Source of the DNA: Streptomyces xylophagus
GTDB lineage: Bacteria > Actinomycetota > Actinomycetes > Streptomycetales > Streptomycetaceae
NCBI RefSeq assembly: GCF_000716435.1
Contig: NZ_JNWO01000013.1
Span: 198,583-262,582 of the forward strand
DNA length: 64,000 nucleotides
Direction: 5' to 3'
Position 1 is the first letter of the stretch; each line of letters starts with the position of its first letter. The position numbers were made by a program, and so were the translations under genes. Under the pieces are notes generated by a model. That model saw only the letters and a program-made list of their open reading frames with translations, did no database searches and was not told the origin of the DNA. Below are positions 15,305 to 24,455 of this stretch, piece by piece.

Positions 15305-15590
15305 AGTGATCAGCCCCTCCCGGCCGTGAGCCGACGCGACCTGTCCGAACCCCTGAACCAGGGCCTGGAACGGCAACGTTGGCAGCGCACCGGGTACGGC
15401 GTCGCCAGGGGCGGGCCTGGGGGAGACCCTGGGAACGGGTGCTGCCAGGGTCCCTGGGGTGGCGGACAACGCAGGGCCTCGCCAAGGCTGTTGGACGAGC
15501 GGCTCGGACCGCCGGCAGTGCCGCTCCCCTTGCCGCCGGGGAAGGGGCCATACTGATCAGCGTTCACGAGCGCATGGGGGAGGCGAGTGC
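15305..15590. other. Divergent intergenic region upstream of the four-gene operon
   Basis: These 286 bases lie between the starts of two divergent genes and must hold the promoter of the hydrolase operon. A CCCCTT / AAGGGG inverted repeat is visible near 15528-15550. I could not assign -35 or -10 boxes with confidence, and no ORF or RNA gene was seen. Confidence 0.5.
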
Positions 15591-16499
15591 GTGCGAAGGG
15601 TGCTGGCGGTACACTTCGTGCCGTGTGCGCTCTTTGTCGGCTGCCTGTACGGATTGGTCCGGGCGGGGAGCTTCTCGGGGCGTAGCGACTGGAGCGCCGT
15701 CCTGCCGTCGAGTCCGGCTTCCGCCGCCGGGGCTCTTCTTCTGGTCGGGGCCTGCGCTGCCGTACTCGGAATGCTGTTGCAGCCTTTCCAAGTGCGGGCG
15801 GTACGGGTGTTGGAGGGGTACTGGGACCGGTGGCCGGTCACGGCCGGATTCGCCGGGGTGTTGATGGAGTTGCAGCGCCGCCGTGGACAGGCGCTCGCAG
15901 ATCGGGCCGACGCCGAGGCCGACGCCGGTCCTGACACCCGGCGGGTCGCGGCCGATGCCTCCAGACGTCTGACCACCTTGCCGGACGCCGCTCTTCTGCC
16001 CACCGCGCTCGGCAACGCTCTCAGGTCGGGTGAGCTCAGCGCGGGAGAGCGCTACGGACTCACCACCCTTTCATCGTGGCCTCGCATCTATCCGCAGGTG
16101 TCCGCCCCCCTTGCCCGGGCGCTGAGTTCGGCCCGGGACACGCTGGACACAGCGGTCAACCTCTGCCATGCCTTCCTCGCCTGCACCGTTCTCCTGCTGG
16201 CCGCCCTCTACGACGAACCAGGCGGATGGTGGCTGATCGCGCTCGCGCTGGGTGCGGCCGCGGTGGCGTACAAGGGAGCGGTGATCGGGGCCCAGACGTA
16301 TGCGGGGCTCATGCATGTGGTGTACGACCTGCACCGTTTCGACCTGGTCGACGCCCTGCACCACCCACTGCCGGACCGTGACGGGGAGTGGGCGCTCTTC
16401 CAGCGCCTCTCCGACCGGCTCGCGGGGCGCCGGGTGAACCTGCCCTACGCGCACGGGAGTTCACGCCCGGACGAGACTGAAGGCCCCGGCCAGCCCTAG
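15591..16499 (+). CDS. Membrane protein of unknown function
   Basis: A 302-aa protein with helices near residues 3-25 (VLAVHFVPCALFVGCLYGLV), 40-62 (SAAGALLLVGACAAVLGMLL), about 190-210 (FLACTVLLLAALYD) and about 215-235 (WWLIALALGAAAVAYKGAVI). A soluble loop between helices 2 and 3 is charged (ELQRRRGQALADRADAEADA). No family was recognised. GTG at 15591 follows GGGGGAGG by about 8 bases. Its 3-prime end overlaps the convergent LiaF-like gene by 39 bases. Confidence 0.8.
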   Translation: MRRVLAVHFVPCALFVGCLYGLVRAGSFSGRSDWSAVLPSSPASAAGALLLVGACAAVLGMLLQPFQVRAVRVLEGYWDRWPVTAGFAGVLMELQRRRGQALADRADAEADAGPDTRRVAADASRRLTTLPDAALLPTALGNALRSGELSAGERYGLTTLSSWPRIYPQVSAPLARALSSARDTLDTAVNLCHAFLACTVLLLAALYDEPGGWWLIALALGAAAVAYKGAVIGAQTYAGLMHVVYDLHRFDLVDALHHPLPDRDGEWALFQRLSDRLAGRRVNLPYAHGSSRPDETEGPGQP

Positions 16500-17183
16500 C
16501 AGGTGCAGACCGACCTCGCGAGCCGTGTCGGCATCGGTGCCCGCCCGCGGACCCGTGTCGCTGACGCGGGTGAGGACAGTGCCGGCGGTACGGACCGTGA
16601 CGGGCCAGTCCCTGGGCACGGTCAGATGGACATGCCCGGCCACCGCCGTGACCTGGACCGTCAGACTGCCGTCGAGAAACGAGTCGGTCAGATCGGCACG
16701 CAACTCACCGGCTATGGCACGGAGTACCACCTGCGACGTGTCCGTACGGCTGCCGAGCCCGTCCGCGGTACGGACCCGGCCGGTCGCCAGTACCCGCGTC
16801 CACTGGTGGGACTCCGTCTCGTGGGAGGACAGCACCAGCGCCAGACCTACGACGATCAGAGCGGCCGGTGCGACGAAGTCGGCCAGGTTGCGGGCACTGA
16901 TGCCGTGCGCCGCCGCCAACCCGCCCAGGGCCAAGGCGGCGAGCAGGCCGGGTGCGATGAGCGAGCCGGGCGTGATGGCCGAACGCAGCAGATTCAGCAG
17001 GGCGAGGGCGAGCAGCAGCCAGGGCCACCAGGACGAGAGCCAGTCCGCGGCGGCCCGGACCCGGTGCGTGCTGTCGCCGAGGGCGAAACTGCCGACGATC
17101 AGGACGGCCAGGCCGAGCCACAGACGGGAGCGTTGACCACCCCGGCCCCCGGTCCGACCCCCTGCGCCCGCCACGGGGGCCAT
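16461..17183 (-). CDS. LiaF-like membrane protein
   Basis: A 240-aa protein. The N-terminal half holds four hydrophobic segments (LWLGLAVLIVGSFALG, WWPWLLLALALLNLL, IAPGLLAALALGGLAA, FVAPAALIVVGLALVL), and the C-terminal half is a soluble beta-rich domain (ELRADLTDSFLDGSLTVQVT, HVHLTVPRDWPVTV). This resembles the toast-rack domain of LiaF/YvqF envelope-stress proteins, though no Lia two-component partner is next to it. The function in cell-envelope sensing is inferred from the fold pattern only. Confidence 0.7.
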   Translation of the reverse strand: MAPVAGAGGRTGGRGGQRSRLWLGLAVLIVGSFALGDSTHRVRAAADWLSSWWPWLLLALALLNLLRSAITPGSLIAPGLLAALALGGLAAAHGISARNLADFVAPAALIVVGLALVLSSHETESHQWTRVLATGRVRTADGLGSRTDTSQVVLRAIAGELRADLTDSFLDGSLTVQVTAVAGHVHLTVPRDWPVTVRTAGTVLTRVSDTGPRAGTDADTAREVGLHLLGLAGAFSLVRA

Positions 17184-17222
17184 CGTAGTGGGGTGATCGC
17201 AGGGGCTTCTGGGGCGGGGCGG

Positions 17223-17552
17223 CTACCGATTGAATTCGAAGCGCGCCCTGTTCGCCAGCTCGCTCTCGGCTTGCAGAGTTTCGTAGGACTCTTTGCACGC
17301 CACGTGGATGGACGGAGGCAGGTAGCGGAACGCGCAGCTCGCCCCGTGCTTGTGCGCGAACTGGGCGTTGTATGTGGCGAGATAGATGTCCATCGCCTCG
17401 GCGCCGCCTTTCAGCGTGGCGTGCCAGGCGGCGATTGTGTCGCCTCGGAGTGCGGGGCCGACCACTGTAAAGCAGCGGTGGCCCCGGCAATCTGTGGTTC
17501 CTGGTTCAGCGACCCTGCCTTCGCCCGGCAAGGTCATGGCATGGGATGTCAT
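17223..17552 (-). CDS. Hypothetical protein, second gene of a two-gene operon
   Basis: A 109-aa protein with no recognised domain; it contains four Cys (CRGHRCF, ASCAFRYL, HVACKESYE). ATG at 17552 overlaps the TGA of the upstream membrane-protein gene (ATGA) and is preceded by GAGGGAGAA, so translation is coupled. The longer upstream reading frame is a shadow of the membrane protein. Confidence 0.7.
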   Translation of the reverse strand: MTSHAMTLPGEGRVAEPGTTDCRGHRCFTVVGPALRGDTIAAWHATLKGGAEAMDIYLATYNAQFAHKHGASCAFRYLPPSIHVACKESYETLQAESELANRARFEFNR

Positions 17553-18148
17553 GCGTTCTCCCTCGGTTTGGCGATCGCGCTCAGCACGGACCCACGCTCT
17601 CGGCGCAGTTGCGTGGTCTTGCGGTAGATGGCGAGCGTCCATGCCACCTCCACGACGGTGCACAGCAGCACCAGCCCGGCGGCCGCCCATCGACAGGGGG
17701 CTTGTTGGCCGCCGTCCGGTGGGATCAGGACGGTGACGACACCCAGGCCCAGCAGGACGGTTCCCGCGTTGAAGCAGTGGACTGCCCGGTCGTTGTTGCG
17801 CGCCCACTTGCCGTAGTCGTCCCCCTGCCATGCGTACAGCTGGGTCAGCAGCGCCTCGTCTGCGGGGCTGTCGTCGAGGTCGTGCCAGTCGTGGATGTCC
17901 TGGCGCGAGTAGGAGAACTGCCGTGAGTAGTGGTGCAGTTGGATGCTGGCCAGCAGGGCCATCGAGGTGGCCACGAGCATCAGCAGGCTCACGCCGGGCC
18001 AGTAGAAGATCTTCTTGTCCTTGTCCGCTGCGGCGACGACCCCGGCCAGGGCCAGCGCGGCCCCGGTGAGCAGTGGGGCGGCAATGGAATGGGCTTCTTT
18101 CGATGCGTGCCCGTATCCCAGTGGTACGGGTGCTCTCAGCAGCGCCAT
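17549..18148 (-). CDS. Membrane protein of unknown function with cytoplasmic loop
   Basis: A 199-aa protein with four predicted helices: about 24-42 (APLLTGAALALAGVVAA), 50-70 (WPGVSLLMLVATSMALLA), about 127-147 (AGTVLLGLGVVTVLIP) and about 152-172 (WAAAGLVLLCTVVEVAWTL). The loop between helices 2 and 3 is long and acidic (HDWHDLDDSPADEALLTQ). This 2+2 layout resembles bacterial effector-type membrane proteins such as the SLATT family, but no such match can be claimed. It is coupled to the downstream 109-aa gene. Confidence 0.7.
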   Translation of the reverse strand: MALLRAPVPLGYGHASKEAHSIAAPLLTGAALALAGVVAAADKDKKIFYWPGVSLLMLVATSMALLASIQLHHYSRQFSYSRQDIHDWHDLDDSPADEALLTQLYAWQGDDYGKWARNNDRAVHCFNAGTVLLGLGVVTVLIPPDGGQQAPCRWAAAGLVLLCTVVEVAWTLAIYRKTTQLRRERGSVLSAIAKPRENA

Positions 18149-18239
18149 GTTCCCCCTCCCGGGCCGACTGGCCTCAGGTGAGGAGTGTGACGGCGGAACG
18201 GGTTCGTCGGCAGGAGCGCAAACCGGCCAAAAACACCAG

Positions 18240-18275
18240 AGGGCCCTGTTCCCGAAGTGACGGAAACAGGGCCCT
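18240..18275 (-). terminator. Rho-independent terminator of the sdh operon
   Basis: A perfect 11-bp stem, AGGGCCCTGTT / AACAGGGCCCT, followed on the minus strand by a T-rich run (GGTGTTTTTGG), 18 bases after the sdhB stop. Confidence 0.9.
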
Positions 18276-18293
18276 GATGCAGTGCTGGGAAGG

Positions 18294-19073
18294 TCAGAAG
18301 CGCCGGGTGATCAGCGCCCGCTTCACTTCCTGGATCGCCTTCGTGACCTCGATGCCTCGCGGGCACGCGTCCGTGCAGTTGAACGTGGTCCGGCAACGCC
18401 ACACGCCGTCACGGTCGTTGAGGATCTCCAGGCGTTGTTCGCCCGCCTCGTCACGGCTGTCGAAGATGAAGCGGTGGGCGTTGACGATGGCGGCCGGGCC
18501 GAAGTACTGGCCGTCGTTCCAGAAGACCGGGCAGGAGCTCGTGCAGGCCGCGCACAGGATGCACTTCGTGGTGTCGTCGAAGCGCTCGCGGTCCTCGGCC
18601 GACTGCAGGCGCTCGCGCGTGGGCTCGTTCGTGTCCTTCGTGATGAGGAAGGGCATGACGTCGCGGTACGCCTGGAAGAACGGGTCCATGTCGACGACCA
18701 GGTCCTTCAGGACCGTCAGACCCTTGATCGGCTCGACCGTGATCGGCTTCTCGGGGTTGAGGTCCTTGATCAGGGTCTTGCAGGCGAGACGGTTCTTGCC
18801 GTTGATCCGCATCGCGTCCGAGCCGCAGATGCCGTGGGCGCACGAGCGGCGGAAGGTCAGCGTGCCGTCGATGTCCCACTTGATCTTGTGGAGGCCGTCG
18901 AGGACGCGCTCCTTGGGGTCGATCTCCAGCTGGAAGTCTTCCCAGACCGCTTCCGCCGAGACCTCGGAGTTGAAGCGGCGGACCCGGAAGGTGACCGTGA
19001 TGTACGGGGAGTCGGCGAAGCCGGGCTCGGGCTGGCCGGCCGCTTCCGCCTTGTCCAGAACAGGGGTAGCCAT
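18294..19073 (-). CDS. sdhB: Succinate dehydrogenase iron-sulfur subunit
   Basis: A 259-aa SdhB. It passes electrons from the flavoprotein to quinone in complex II. The [2Fe-2S] site has C78, C83, C86 and C98 (CAHGICGSDAM and LACKTL). The [4Fe-4S] site has C171, C174, C177 and C181 (CILCAACTSSCP); the [3Fe-4S] site has C227, C233 and C237 (CRTTFNCTDACPRGI). The length is normal. ATG at 19073 overlaps the sdhA TGA (TGATG), so the two are coupled, and a strong terminator follows. Confidence 0.98.
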   Translation of the reverse strand: MATPVLDKAEAAGQPEPGFADSPYITVTFRVRRFNSEVSAEAVWEDFQLEIDPKERVLDGLHKIKWDIDGTLTFRRSCAHGICGSDAMRINGKNRLACKTLIKDLNPEKPITVEPIKGLTVLKDLVVDMDPFFQAYRDVMPFLITKDTNEPTRERLQSAEDRERFDDTTKCILCAACTSSCPVFWNDGQYFGPAAIVNAHRFIFDSRDEAGEQRLEILNDRDGVWRCRTTFNCTDACPRGIEVTKAIQEVKRALITRRF

Positions 19074-20827
19074 CAGTACTTACGCTCCATCGGCTGGTAG
19101 CGGGTCTGGACGACCGGCTTGTAGTCGAGACGGATGGACTCGGTGCCGTCGTCGCCGACCTCGCGGTACGCCATGGTGTGGCGCATGAAGTTGACGTCGT
19201 CGCGGTTCGGGTAGTCCTCGCGGTAGTGACCGCCGCGGGACTCCTTGCGGGCGAGCGCGGAGACCGCCATGACCTCGGCGAGGTCGAGCAGGTTGCCCAG
19301 CTCGATGGCCTCGAGGAGGTCCGTGTTGAAACGGCGGCCCTTGTCCTGGATCGAGACGTTCCGGTAGCGCTCGCGCAGCTCCGCGATCTTCTCGACCGCC
19401 GTCTTGATCGTCTGCTCGGTGCGGAACACCATGACGTTCGCGTCCATGGTCTCCTGCAGCTCGCGCCGGATGACCGCCACGCGCTCGGTGCCCGTGGAGT
19501 TGCGCAGGTGCTCGACCTGGTCGATCACCTGCTGCGCCGGGTCCTCCGGCAGCTCGACGTACGACGCCTTCTGGCTGTACTCCGCCGCCGCGATGCCCGC
19601 CCGGCGCCCGAACACGTTGATGTCCAGGAGGGAGTTGGTGCCCAGGCGGTTCGCGCCGTGCACCGACACGCAGGCGACCTCGCCGGCCGCGTACAGGCCC
19701 GGGACCACCGTGGTGTTGTCCGTGAGGACCTCACCCTGGACGTTCGTCGGGATGCCGCCCATCGCGTAGTGCGCGGTGGGCTGGATCGGGATCGGGTCCG
19801 TGTACGGCTCGATACCGAGGTACGTGCGCGCGAACTCCGTGATGTCCGGGAGCTTCGCGTCCAGCTGCTCCGGCGGGAGGTGCGTGAGGTCGAGGTAGAC
19901 GTGGTCGCCCTCGGGACCGCAGCCGCGGCCCTCACGGATCTCCGTGTAGATCGAGCGGGACACGACGTCTCGCGACGCCAGGTCCTTCATCACCGGCGCG
20001 TACTTCTCCATGAAGCGCTCGCCGTCCTTGTTGCGGAGGATGCCGCCCTCACCGCGGGCGCCCTCCGTCAGCAGGATGCCCATGCGCCAGATGCCGGTCG
20101 GGTGGAACTGGAAGAACTCCATGTCCTCCAGCGGGAGGCCACGGCGGTAGACCGCCGCCTGGCCGTCGCCCGTCAGCGTGTGCGCGTTCGACGTCACCTT
20201 GAAGAACTTGCCGCAGCCGCCGGACGCGTAGATCACGGCCTTCGCCTGGAAGACGTGGATCTCGCCGGTCGCCAGCTCGTACGCGACCACGCCCACGGAC
20301 GTCTTCACGCCGTCGACATCGGCGATCAGCTGGTCGAGGACGTAGAACTCGTTGAAGAACTCCACGCCCTCCTTCACGCAGTTCTGGTACAGCGTCTGGA
20401 GGATCATGTGGCCGGTGCGGTCGGCCGCGTAGCAGGACCGGCGGACGGGCGCTTCACCGTGGTTGCGGGAGTGGCCGCCAAAACGCCGCTGGTCGATCGT
20501 GCCGTTCGGCGTGCGGTTGAACGGCAGGCCCATCTTCTCCAGGTCGAGGACCGAGTCGATGGCCTCCTTCGCCAGGATCTCGGCGGCGTCCTGGTCGACC
20601 AGGTAGTCACCGCCCTTGATCGTGTCGAAGGTGTGCCACTCCCAGTTGTCCTCCTCCACGTTGGCGAGCGCGGCGGCCATACCGCCCTGCGCGGCGCCCG
20701 TGTGGGAGCGGGTGGGGTAGAGCTTCGTCAGGACCGCGGTGCGGCTGCGCTTCGTCGACTCGATCGCGGCGCGCATACCGGCGCCGCCGGCGCCGACGAT
20801 GACGGTGTCGTATTTGTGGATCTTCAT
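19073..20827 (-). CDS. sdhA: Succinate dehydrogenase flavoprotein subunit
   Basis: A 584-aa SdhA, the catalytic subunit oxidising succinate to fumarate. The N-terminal dinucleotide fold ([18 protein letters not shown]) is followed by [11 protein letters not shown], with the His that carries covalent FAD at about residue 43. The active-site segments [12 protein letters not shown] and [11 protein letters not shown], and the capping-domain Arg region, are all present. It is the third gene of sdhCDAB. Confidence 0.98.
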   Translation of the reverse strand: MKIHKYDTVIVGAGGAGMRAAIESTKRSRTAVLTKLYPTRSHTGAAQGGMAAALANVEEDNWEWHTFDTIKGGDYLVDQDAAEILAKEAIDSVLDLEKMGLPFNRTPNGTIDQRRFGGHSRNHGEAPVRRSCYAADRTGHMILQTLYQNCVKEGVEFFNEFYVLDQLIADVDGVKTSVGVVAYELATGEIHVFQAKAVIYASGGCGKFFKVTSNAHTLTGDGQAAVYRRGLPLEDMEFFQFHPTGIWRMGILLTEGARGEGGILRNKDGERFMEKYAPVMKDLASRDVVSRSIYTEIREGRGCGPEGDHVYLDLTHLPPEQLDAKLPDITEFARTYLGIEPYTDPIPIQPTAHYAMGGIPTNVQGEVLTDNTTVVPGLYAAGEVACVSVHGANRLGTNSLLDINVFGRRAGIAAAEYSQKASYVELPEDPAQQVIDQVEHLRNSTGTERVAVIRRELQETMDANVMVFRTEQTIKTAVEKIAELRERYRNVSIQDKGRRFNTDLLEAIELGNLLDLAEVMAVSALARKESRGGHYREDYPNRDDVNFMRHTMAYREVGDDGTESIRLDYKPVVQTRYQPMERKY

Positions 20828-20857
20828 CAGAATTCCTCAGTCCCTCAGCCCGATGGC

Positions 20858-21340
20858 CTAGCGGATGTTCGGGTCGAAGGTGAAGATCACCAGCGTGCCC
20901 AGCAGGATGGTGAACACCGTGGCGGTGTAGAGCAGGCCCTTGAGCCACAGCCGGGTGTTCGCGCGCTCCGCGTAGTCGTTGATGACCGTGCGCAGGCCGT
21001 TGGCGCCGTGCAGCATCGCCAGCCAGAGCATCAGCAGGTCCCAGACCTGCCAGAACGGCGAGGCCCAGCGGCCGGCCACGAAGGCGAAGCCGATCTTGGA
21101 GACGCCGCCGTCGAGGACGAGCTGGATCAGCAGGTGCCCGAGGACCAGGACGACCAGCACGACGCCGGACAGGCGCATGAAGAGCCAGCCGTACATCTCG
21201 AAATTGCCCCGGGTCGACTTCGGGGTCTTCTTGGTGCGCTTGCGGGGGGCCTCGATGAGGGGCGCGGGGTTGTCTACGGTGTAGACGGCCGCGCTCTCCA
21301 CCGGGCCGATGCCCGACGCTGCGGTTTCAGTCGTGGACAT
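20858..21340 (-). CDS. sdhD: Succinate dehydrogenase hydrophobic membrane anchor subunit
   Basis: A 160-aa protein with an N-terminal cytosolic stretch of about 50 residues and three helices: YGWLFMRLSGVVLVVLVLGH, WDLLMLWLAMLHGANGLR and LLYTATVFTILLGTLVIFTF. The pattern R-x-S-G with a downstream His, and HGANGLR, is that of complex II cytochrome b anchors. Together with SdhC it binds heme and quinone. Confidence 0.93.
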   Translation of the reverse strand: MSTTETAASGIGPVESAAVYTVDNPAPLIEAPRKRTKKTPKSTRGNFEMYGWLFMRLSGVVLVVLVLGHLLIQLVLDGGVSKIGFAFVAGRWASPFWQVWDLLMLWLAMLHGANGLRTVINDYAERANTRLWLKGLLYTATVFTILLGTLVIFTFDPNIR

Positions 21341-21346
21341 GTGGCG

Positions 21347-21727
21347 TCAGCTCCCGAAGAGAACACGAGCGGCGTGGCCGAGCACGGGGTAGATCGCCCC
21401 GAGCATGAGCACGATCCACAGGCCGACGACGGACCAGAGCATCTGCTTCTGGTAGCGCGGGCCCTTCGACCAGAAGTCGACGGCGATGACGCGCAGGCCG
21501 TTGAGGGCGTGGAAGAGGATCGCGGCGACGAGGCCGTACTCCAGCAGTGCCACGATCGGCGTCTTGTAGGTGGCTACGACCTTGTCGTAGTCCTCAGGGG
21601 AGACACGCACAAGAGCGGTGTCCAGCACGTGTACGAACAGGAAGAAGAAGATGAGGACGCCGGTGACTCGATGAGCCACCCAGGACCACATTCCTTCCCG
21701 GCCGCGGTACAGCGTTCCAGCCGGCAC
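21347..21727 (-). CDS. sdhC: Succinate dehydrogenase cytochrome b556 subunit
   Basis: A 126-aa protein with three helices and the Sdh_cyt signatures SWVAHRVTGVLIFFF, HVLDT and LFHALNGLRVIAVDFW. The start is GTG at 21727, preceded by GGAGGG. It heads the sdhCDAB operon, and sdhD begins 6 bases after its stop. Confidence 0.95.
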   Translation of the reverse strand: MPAGTLYRGREGMWSWVAHRVTGVLIFFFLFVHVLDTALVRVSPEDYDKVVATYKTPIVALLEYGLVAAILFHALNGLRVIAVDFWSKGPRYQKQMLWSVVGLWIVLMLGAIYPVLGHAARVLFGS

Positions 21728-21836
21728 GGAAGCCCTCCGGGAGCGGGGATGTAGGGCCGCGCCGGCTTCTCTGTCGGTCGGGCCCGGCCGGGTACGGTCC
21801 TCCGGCCCTCAGCATCGTAGCGAGGCGCTGACGCGG

Positions 21837-21866
21837 GTCTTACGGCGGGCCTGCCTGTGTGATCAA
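21837..21866 (-). promoter_or_regulatory. Possible sdhCDAB promoter
   Basis: On the minus strand, TTGATC (21866-21861), an 18-base spacer and TAAGAC (21842-21837) resemble a HrdB-type promoter about 110 bases upstream of sdhC. This is by eye only. Confidence 0.35.
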
Positions 21867-21954
21867 ACTGGCACCCAAAGCTGCACGTACGGGCTAGTTT
21901 CGGGCGGCTAATGGGGTGGGGGGTTCTGTTGAATGCCGGGTGCGGCGCCGTTGT

Positions 21955-21982
21955 GGCTGGTCGCGCAGTTCCCCGCGCCCCT
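21955..21982 (-). repeat. Dispersed repeat, copy C (at the stop codon of the UraD-like gene)
   Basis: The same 28-bp core. In gene sense it begins at the stop codon: ...GTT TTT TAG GGGCGCGGGG, so the repeat supplies part of the TAG. It lacks the second hairpin arm seen in the other copies and is preceded in gene sense by a T-run (TTTTTT). Confidence 0.85.
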
Positions 21983-22583
21983 AAAAAACCTTCGCCAGCC
22001 GCCCTCTTGCAAGGCGCCGCAACTCTTCCGCAACGACCACCCGTTCCTCCTCCGGATCGTTTGTCAAACGTGACCGGATGGCTGCCAGTACGTGGTCCAG
22101 GACCTCGGCCGGTGCAATCCCGTCCGGGCAGATCACGAACACGTGGCCGAACCTCGCCTCGTACGCGGCGTGGGCCGCGTCCAACGCCATGTGGGCGGCC
22201 TCGTACGTGTCGTCGGGGAGGACCGGGAGTGACTCGCCCGCCAGCGCCTCCGCCAGGTCTCCCGCCGTGAGGTCGTACGCCGCCTCGTCGGACGCGGCGA
22301 GCAGGGAGTCCAGGTCGGGGTAGGGGCGGTGGTCGGTGAGGCGGCGGGACCAGCGGAGGCTGTGGAGGCAGGTGAGGAGGGTGTGCCGGGCGTCGTCGGT
22401 GGGCGCGGTGTTGAACGCGTCCAGGGTTTTCGGGGACGGTGAGGTGCGGGACTGCTCGGGCAGCGCCGGTATGGCCACTCGGCCGGGGAGGTGGGGAAGG
22501 CGGTGCGCAGGCAGTGTGGATCCTCGCGTCACGGACGGTGCGGCAGGGGATGCGGTGCTGAAGAGTGAGAGGTGCGTCACCAC
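21981..22583 (-). CDS. UraD-like protein (OHCU decarboxylase family), catalytic His motif not seen
   Basis: A 200-aa protein from the GTG at 22583. LTCLHSLRWSRRLTDHRPYP and ARFGHVFVICPDG match the OHCU decarboxylase family, which performs the last step of urate to allantoin conversion. The usual HPRIG segment with the catalytic His is replaced by AGESLP in LAEALAGESLPVLP, so decarboxylase activity is doubtful. No other urate-pathway gene is nearby. The first 42 residues of the longest frame were discarded; they would run into the divergent GH20 promoter. Confidence 0.8.
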   Translation of the reverse strand: MVTHLSLFSTASPAAPSVTRGSTLPAHRLPHLPGRVAIPALPEQSRTSPSPKTLDAFNTAPTDDARHTLLTCLHSLRWSRRLTDHRPYPDLDSLLAASDEAAYDLTAGDLAEALAGESLPVLPDDTYEAAHMALDAAHAAYEARFGHVFVICPDGIAPAEVLDHVLAAIRSRLTNDPEEERVVVAEELRRLARGRLAKVF

Positions 22584-22697
22584 GTTATCGGGAGTGGTCA
22601 GGACGTGTCCGAGAGATGCCCGAATTTCACCCGGACGGGAGAGTTTCGGAACGTGTGGTGGACACCTGCGGTCCGCCGGGGGCCGTAGGTTGGCGCC

Positions 22698-24371
22698 GTG
22701 AGCCAGCACAGGCGCCGCTCGTCGGCGAAGCAGGTGAAGCAGCGCAAGCAGCGGCGGGGGTTGATCGCCGTCGCCGCGGCCACCGTGGTGGTCGGGGCCG
22801 GAGTGGGCCTCGGGCTGTGGTCGGCGTCCGGGGACGGCGGGAGTCCGGTGGGTGCGGCGCTGAGCCCCGCCGACGGCACCTCCTCGTCCTCGCGGGCGTC
22901 GGCCTCACGCACTCCCACCCCCACTCCGAGCCCGACCCGCGTCTATCCGCTGTCGCAGACGCCCCGCACCATTCCCGCCGTGCGCGCCCACACCCCCGCG
23001 CGCGGTTCCGGATGGCGGCCCGCCAAGGGGTACCGGGTCGTGGTGGACGACGCCGACCTCGTCGACGAAGGGCGGCTGATCGCCGGGGAGTTGGGGCTCA
23101 CGTACGCCGGCGAGGCGGGTGACGTGCGCGCCGGGGACGTACGACTGGCGCTGAACGACGACGAGGGTGCGGACCCGGAGTCGTACGCGATGACCGTGCG
23201 GGGCGGGCGGGTCAGTATCAGCGGGCCTTCGGACGCGGGTGTTTTCTACGGCACCCGGACGCTCAAGCAGGAAGTGCACGGCGGCGGTACGGCGCCGGAG
23301 GGCGTCGTGCACGACCGACCGGCCAAGCCGCGGCGCGGGTTCATGCTGGACATCGCGCGCAAGCCGTTCACTGCGTCCTGGATCGAGGACCGGGTACGGG
23401 AGTTGGGCGACCTGAAGTTCAATGAACTCGGGCTGCACTTCTCCGACGACCAGGGGTTCAGGATCGCGTCCACGACCCATCCCGAGGTCGTGTCGAAGAA
23501 CCACCTGACCAAGGCGCAGGTGAAGCAGATCGTCGATCTCGCCGCCGCCCGGCACATCGCCGTCGTGCCCGAGATCGACTCGCCGGGGCACCTGGGCGCG
23601 GTGCTCGCCGCCCACCCGGATCTGCAACTGCGGAACGTGTCGGGTGTCGCCCGGCGTGGGGCCATCGACATCTCCAAGGACGCGTCCGCCGCGATCGTCG
23701 ACGAACTCCTCGACGAATACGCCGGGTTGTTCCCCGGCGACCAGTGGCACCTCGGCGGCGACGAGTACCAGGCGCTGACGGTCGCCAACCCCCAGGCGTC
23801 CTTCCCGCAGTTGGCGGCCGCGGCCACGAAGGCCTACGGCTCCGGCGGCACCGTCGCCGATCTCACCACCGGCTGGCTCAACGACCGCGCCGACACGGTC
23901 CGCAACCACGACCGGACGATGCGGGTGTGGAACGACGGCTTCCTCAAGGGGACTTCGGTGGCGGCGGCCAAGGATCTCCAAGTCGCGTACTGGACGGGCA
24001 AGGAGATCGGCGCCCGGCAGCCCGTCGCGTATCTGAGCGCGGGGCGCAAGATCCTCAACTACAACGACGAGTACCTGTACTACGTCCTCGGCGAGCCGCA
24101 GACCTTCGTCTATCCGACCGGGCAGCGGATCTACGAGCAGTGGACCCCGCGGGTGCTGCGCGGGACGCAGGCCGTACCGGTGAAGTACGACGCCCAGATC
24201 CTCGGCGGCTCCTTCGCGGTGTGGTGCGACCTGGCCAACTCGCAGACGCAGGACCAGGTCGCGGCCGGCATCCGGATGCCGCTGCGGGCCACCGTCCAGA
24301 AACTGTGGGATCCGGGGAAACCGGCGCTGACCTGGGCGCAGTTCAAGTCCCTTGCGGGCAAGGTGGGTTGA
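22698..24371 (+). CDS. GH20 beta-N-acetylhexosaminidase, secreted or membrane-anchored
   Basis: A 557-aa enzyme releasing terminal GlcNAc or GalNAc, probably in chitin or peptidoglycan turnover. The N terminus is basic (HRRRSSAKQVKQRKQRR) followed by a hydrophobic helix at about 26-45 and a Ser/Thr/Pro linker, giving an uncleaved anchor or Sec signal. A GH20b domain (about 100-200) precedes the catalytic barrel: HFSDDQGFRI, PEIDSPGHLGAV and the D355-E356 pair in WHLGGDEYQ, the substrate-assisted catalytic residues. Start GTG at 22698. Confidence 0.95.
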   Translation: MSQHRRRSSAKQVKQRKQRRGLIAVAAATVVVGAGVGLGLWSASGDGGSPVGAALSPADGTSSSSRASASRTPTPTPSPTRVYPLSQTPRTIPAVRAHTPARGSGWRPAKGYRVVVDDADLVDEGRLIAGELGLTYAGEAGDVRAGDVRLALNDDEGADPESYAMTVRGGRVSISGPSDAGVFYGTRTLKQEVHGGGTAPEGVVHDRPAKPRRGFMLDIARKPFTASWIEDRVRELGDLKFNELGLHFSDDQGFRIASTTHPEVVSKNHLTKAQVKQIVDLAAARHIAVVPEIDSPGHLGAVLAAHPDLQLRNVSGVARRGAIDISKDASAAIVDELLDEYAGLFPGDQWHLGGDEYQALTVANPQASFPQLAAAATKAYGSGGTVADLTTGWLNDRADTVRNHDRTMRVWNDGFLKGTSVAAAKDLQVAYWTGKEIGARQPVAYLSAGRKILNYNDEYLYYVLGEPQTFVYPTGQRIYEQWTPRVLRGTQAVPVKYDAQILGGSFAVWCDLANSQTQDQVAAGIRMPLRATVQKLWDPGKPALTWAQFKSLAGKVG

Positions 24372-24455
24372 GCGGGGCGGTTGGCGCGGCTGGACTTGCG
24401 GGGCCGGTGGATCGTATGTTCCCCCTTCTGTTCTTACTCGGGGGGTTGCTTCATC

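Noticed and set aside
19178..21754. 858-codon plus-strand frame opposite sdhABCD.
   Set aside because: Antisense shadow caused by GC-rich codon bias; no domain, and the sdh genes are certain.
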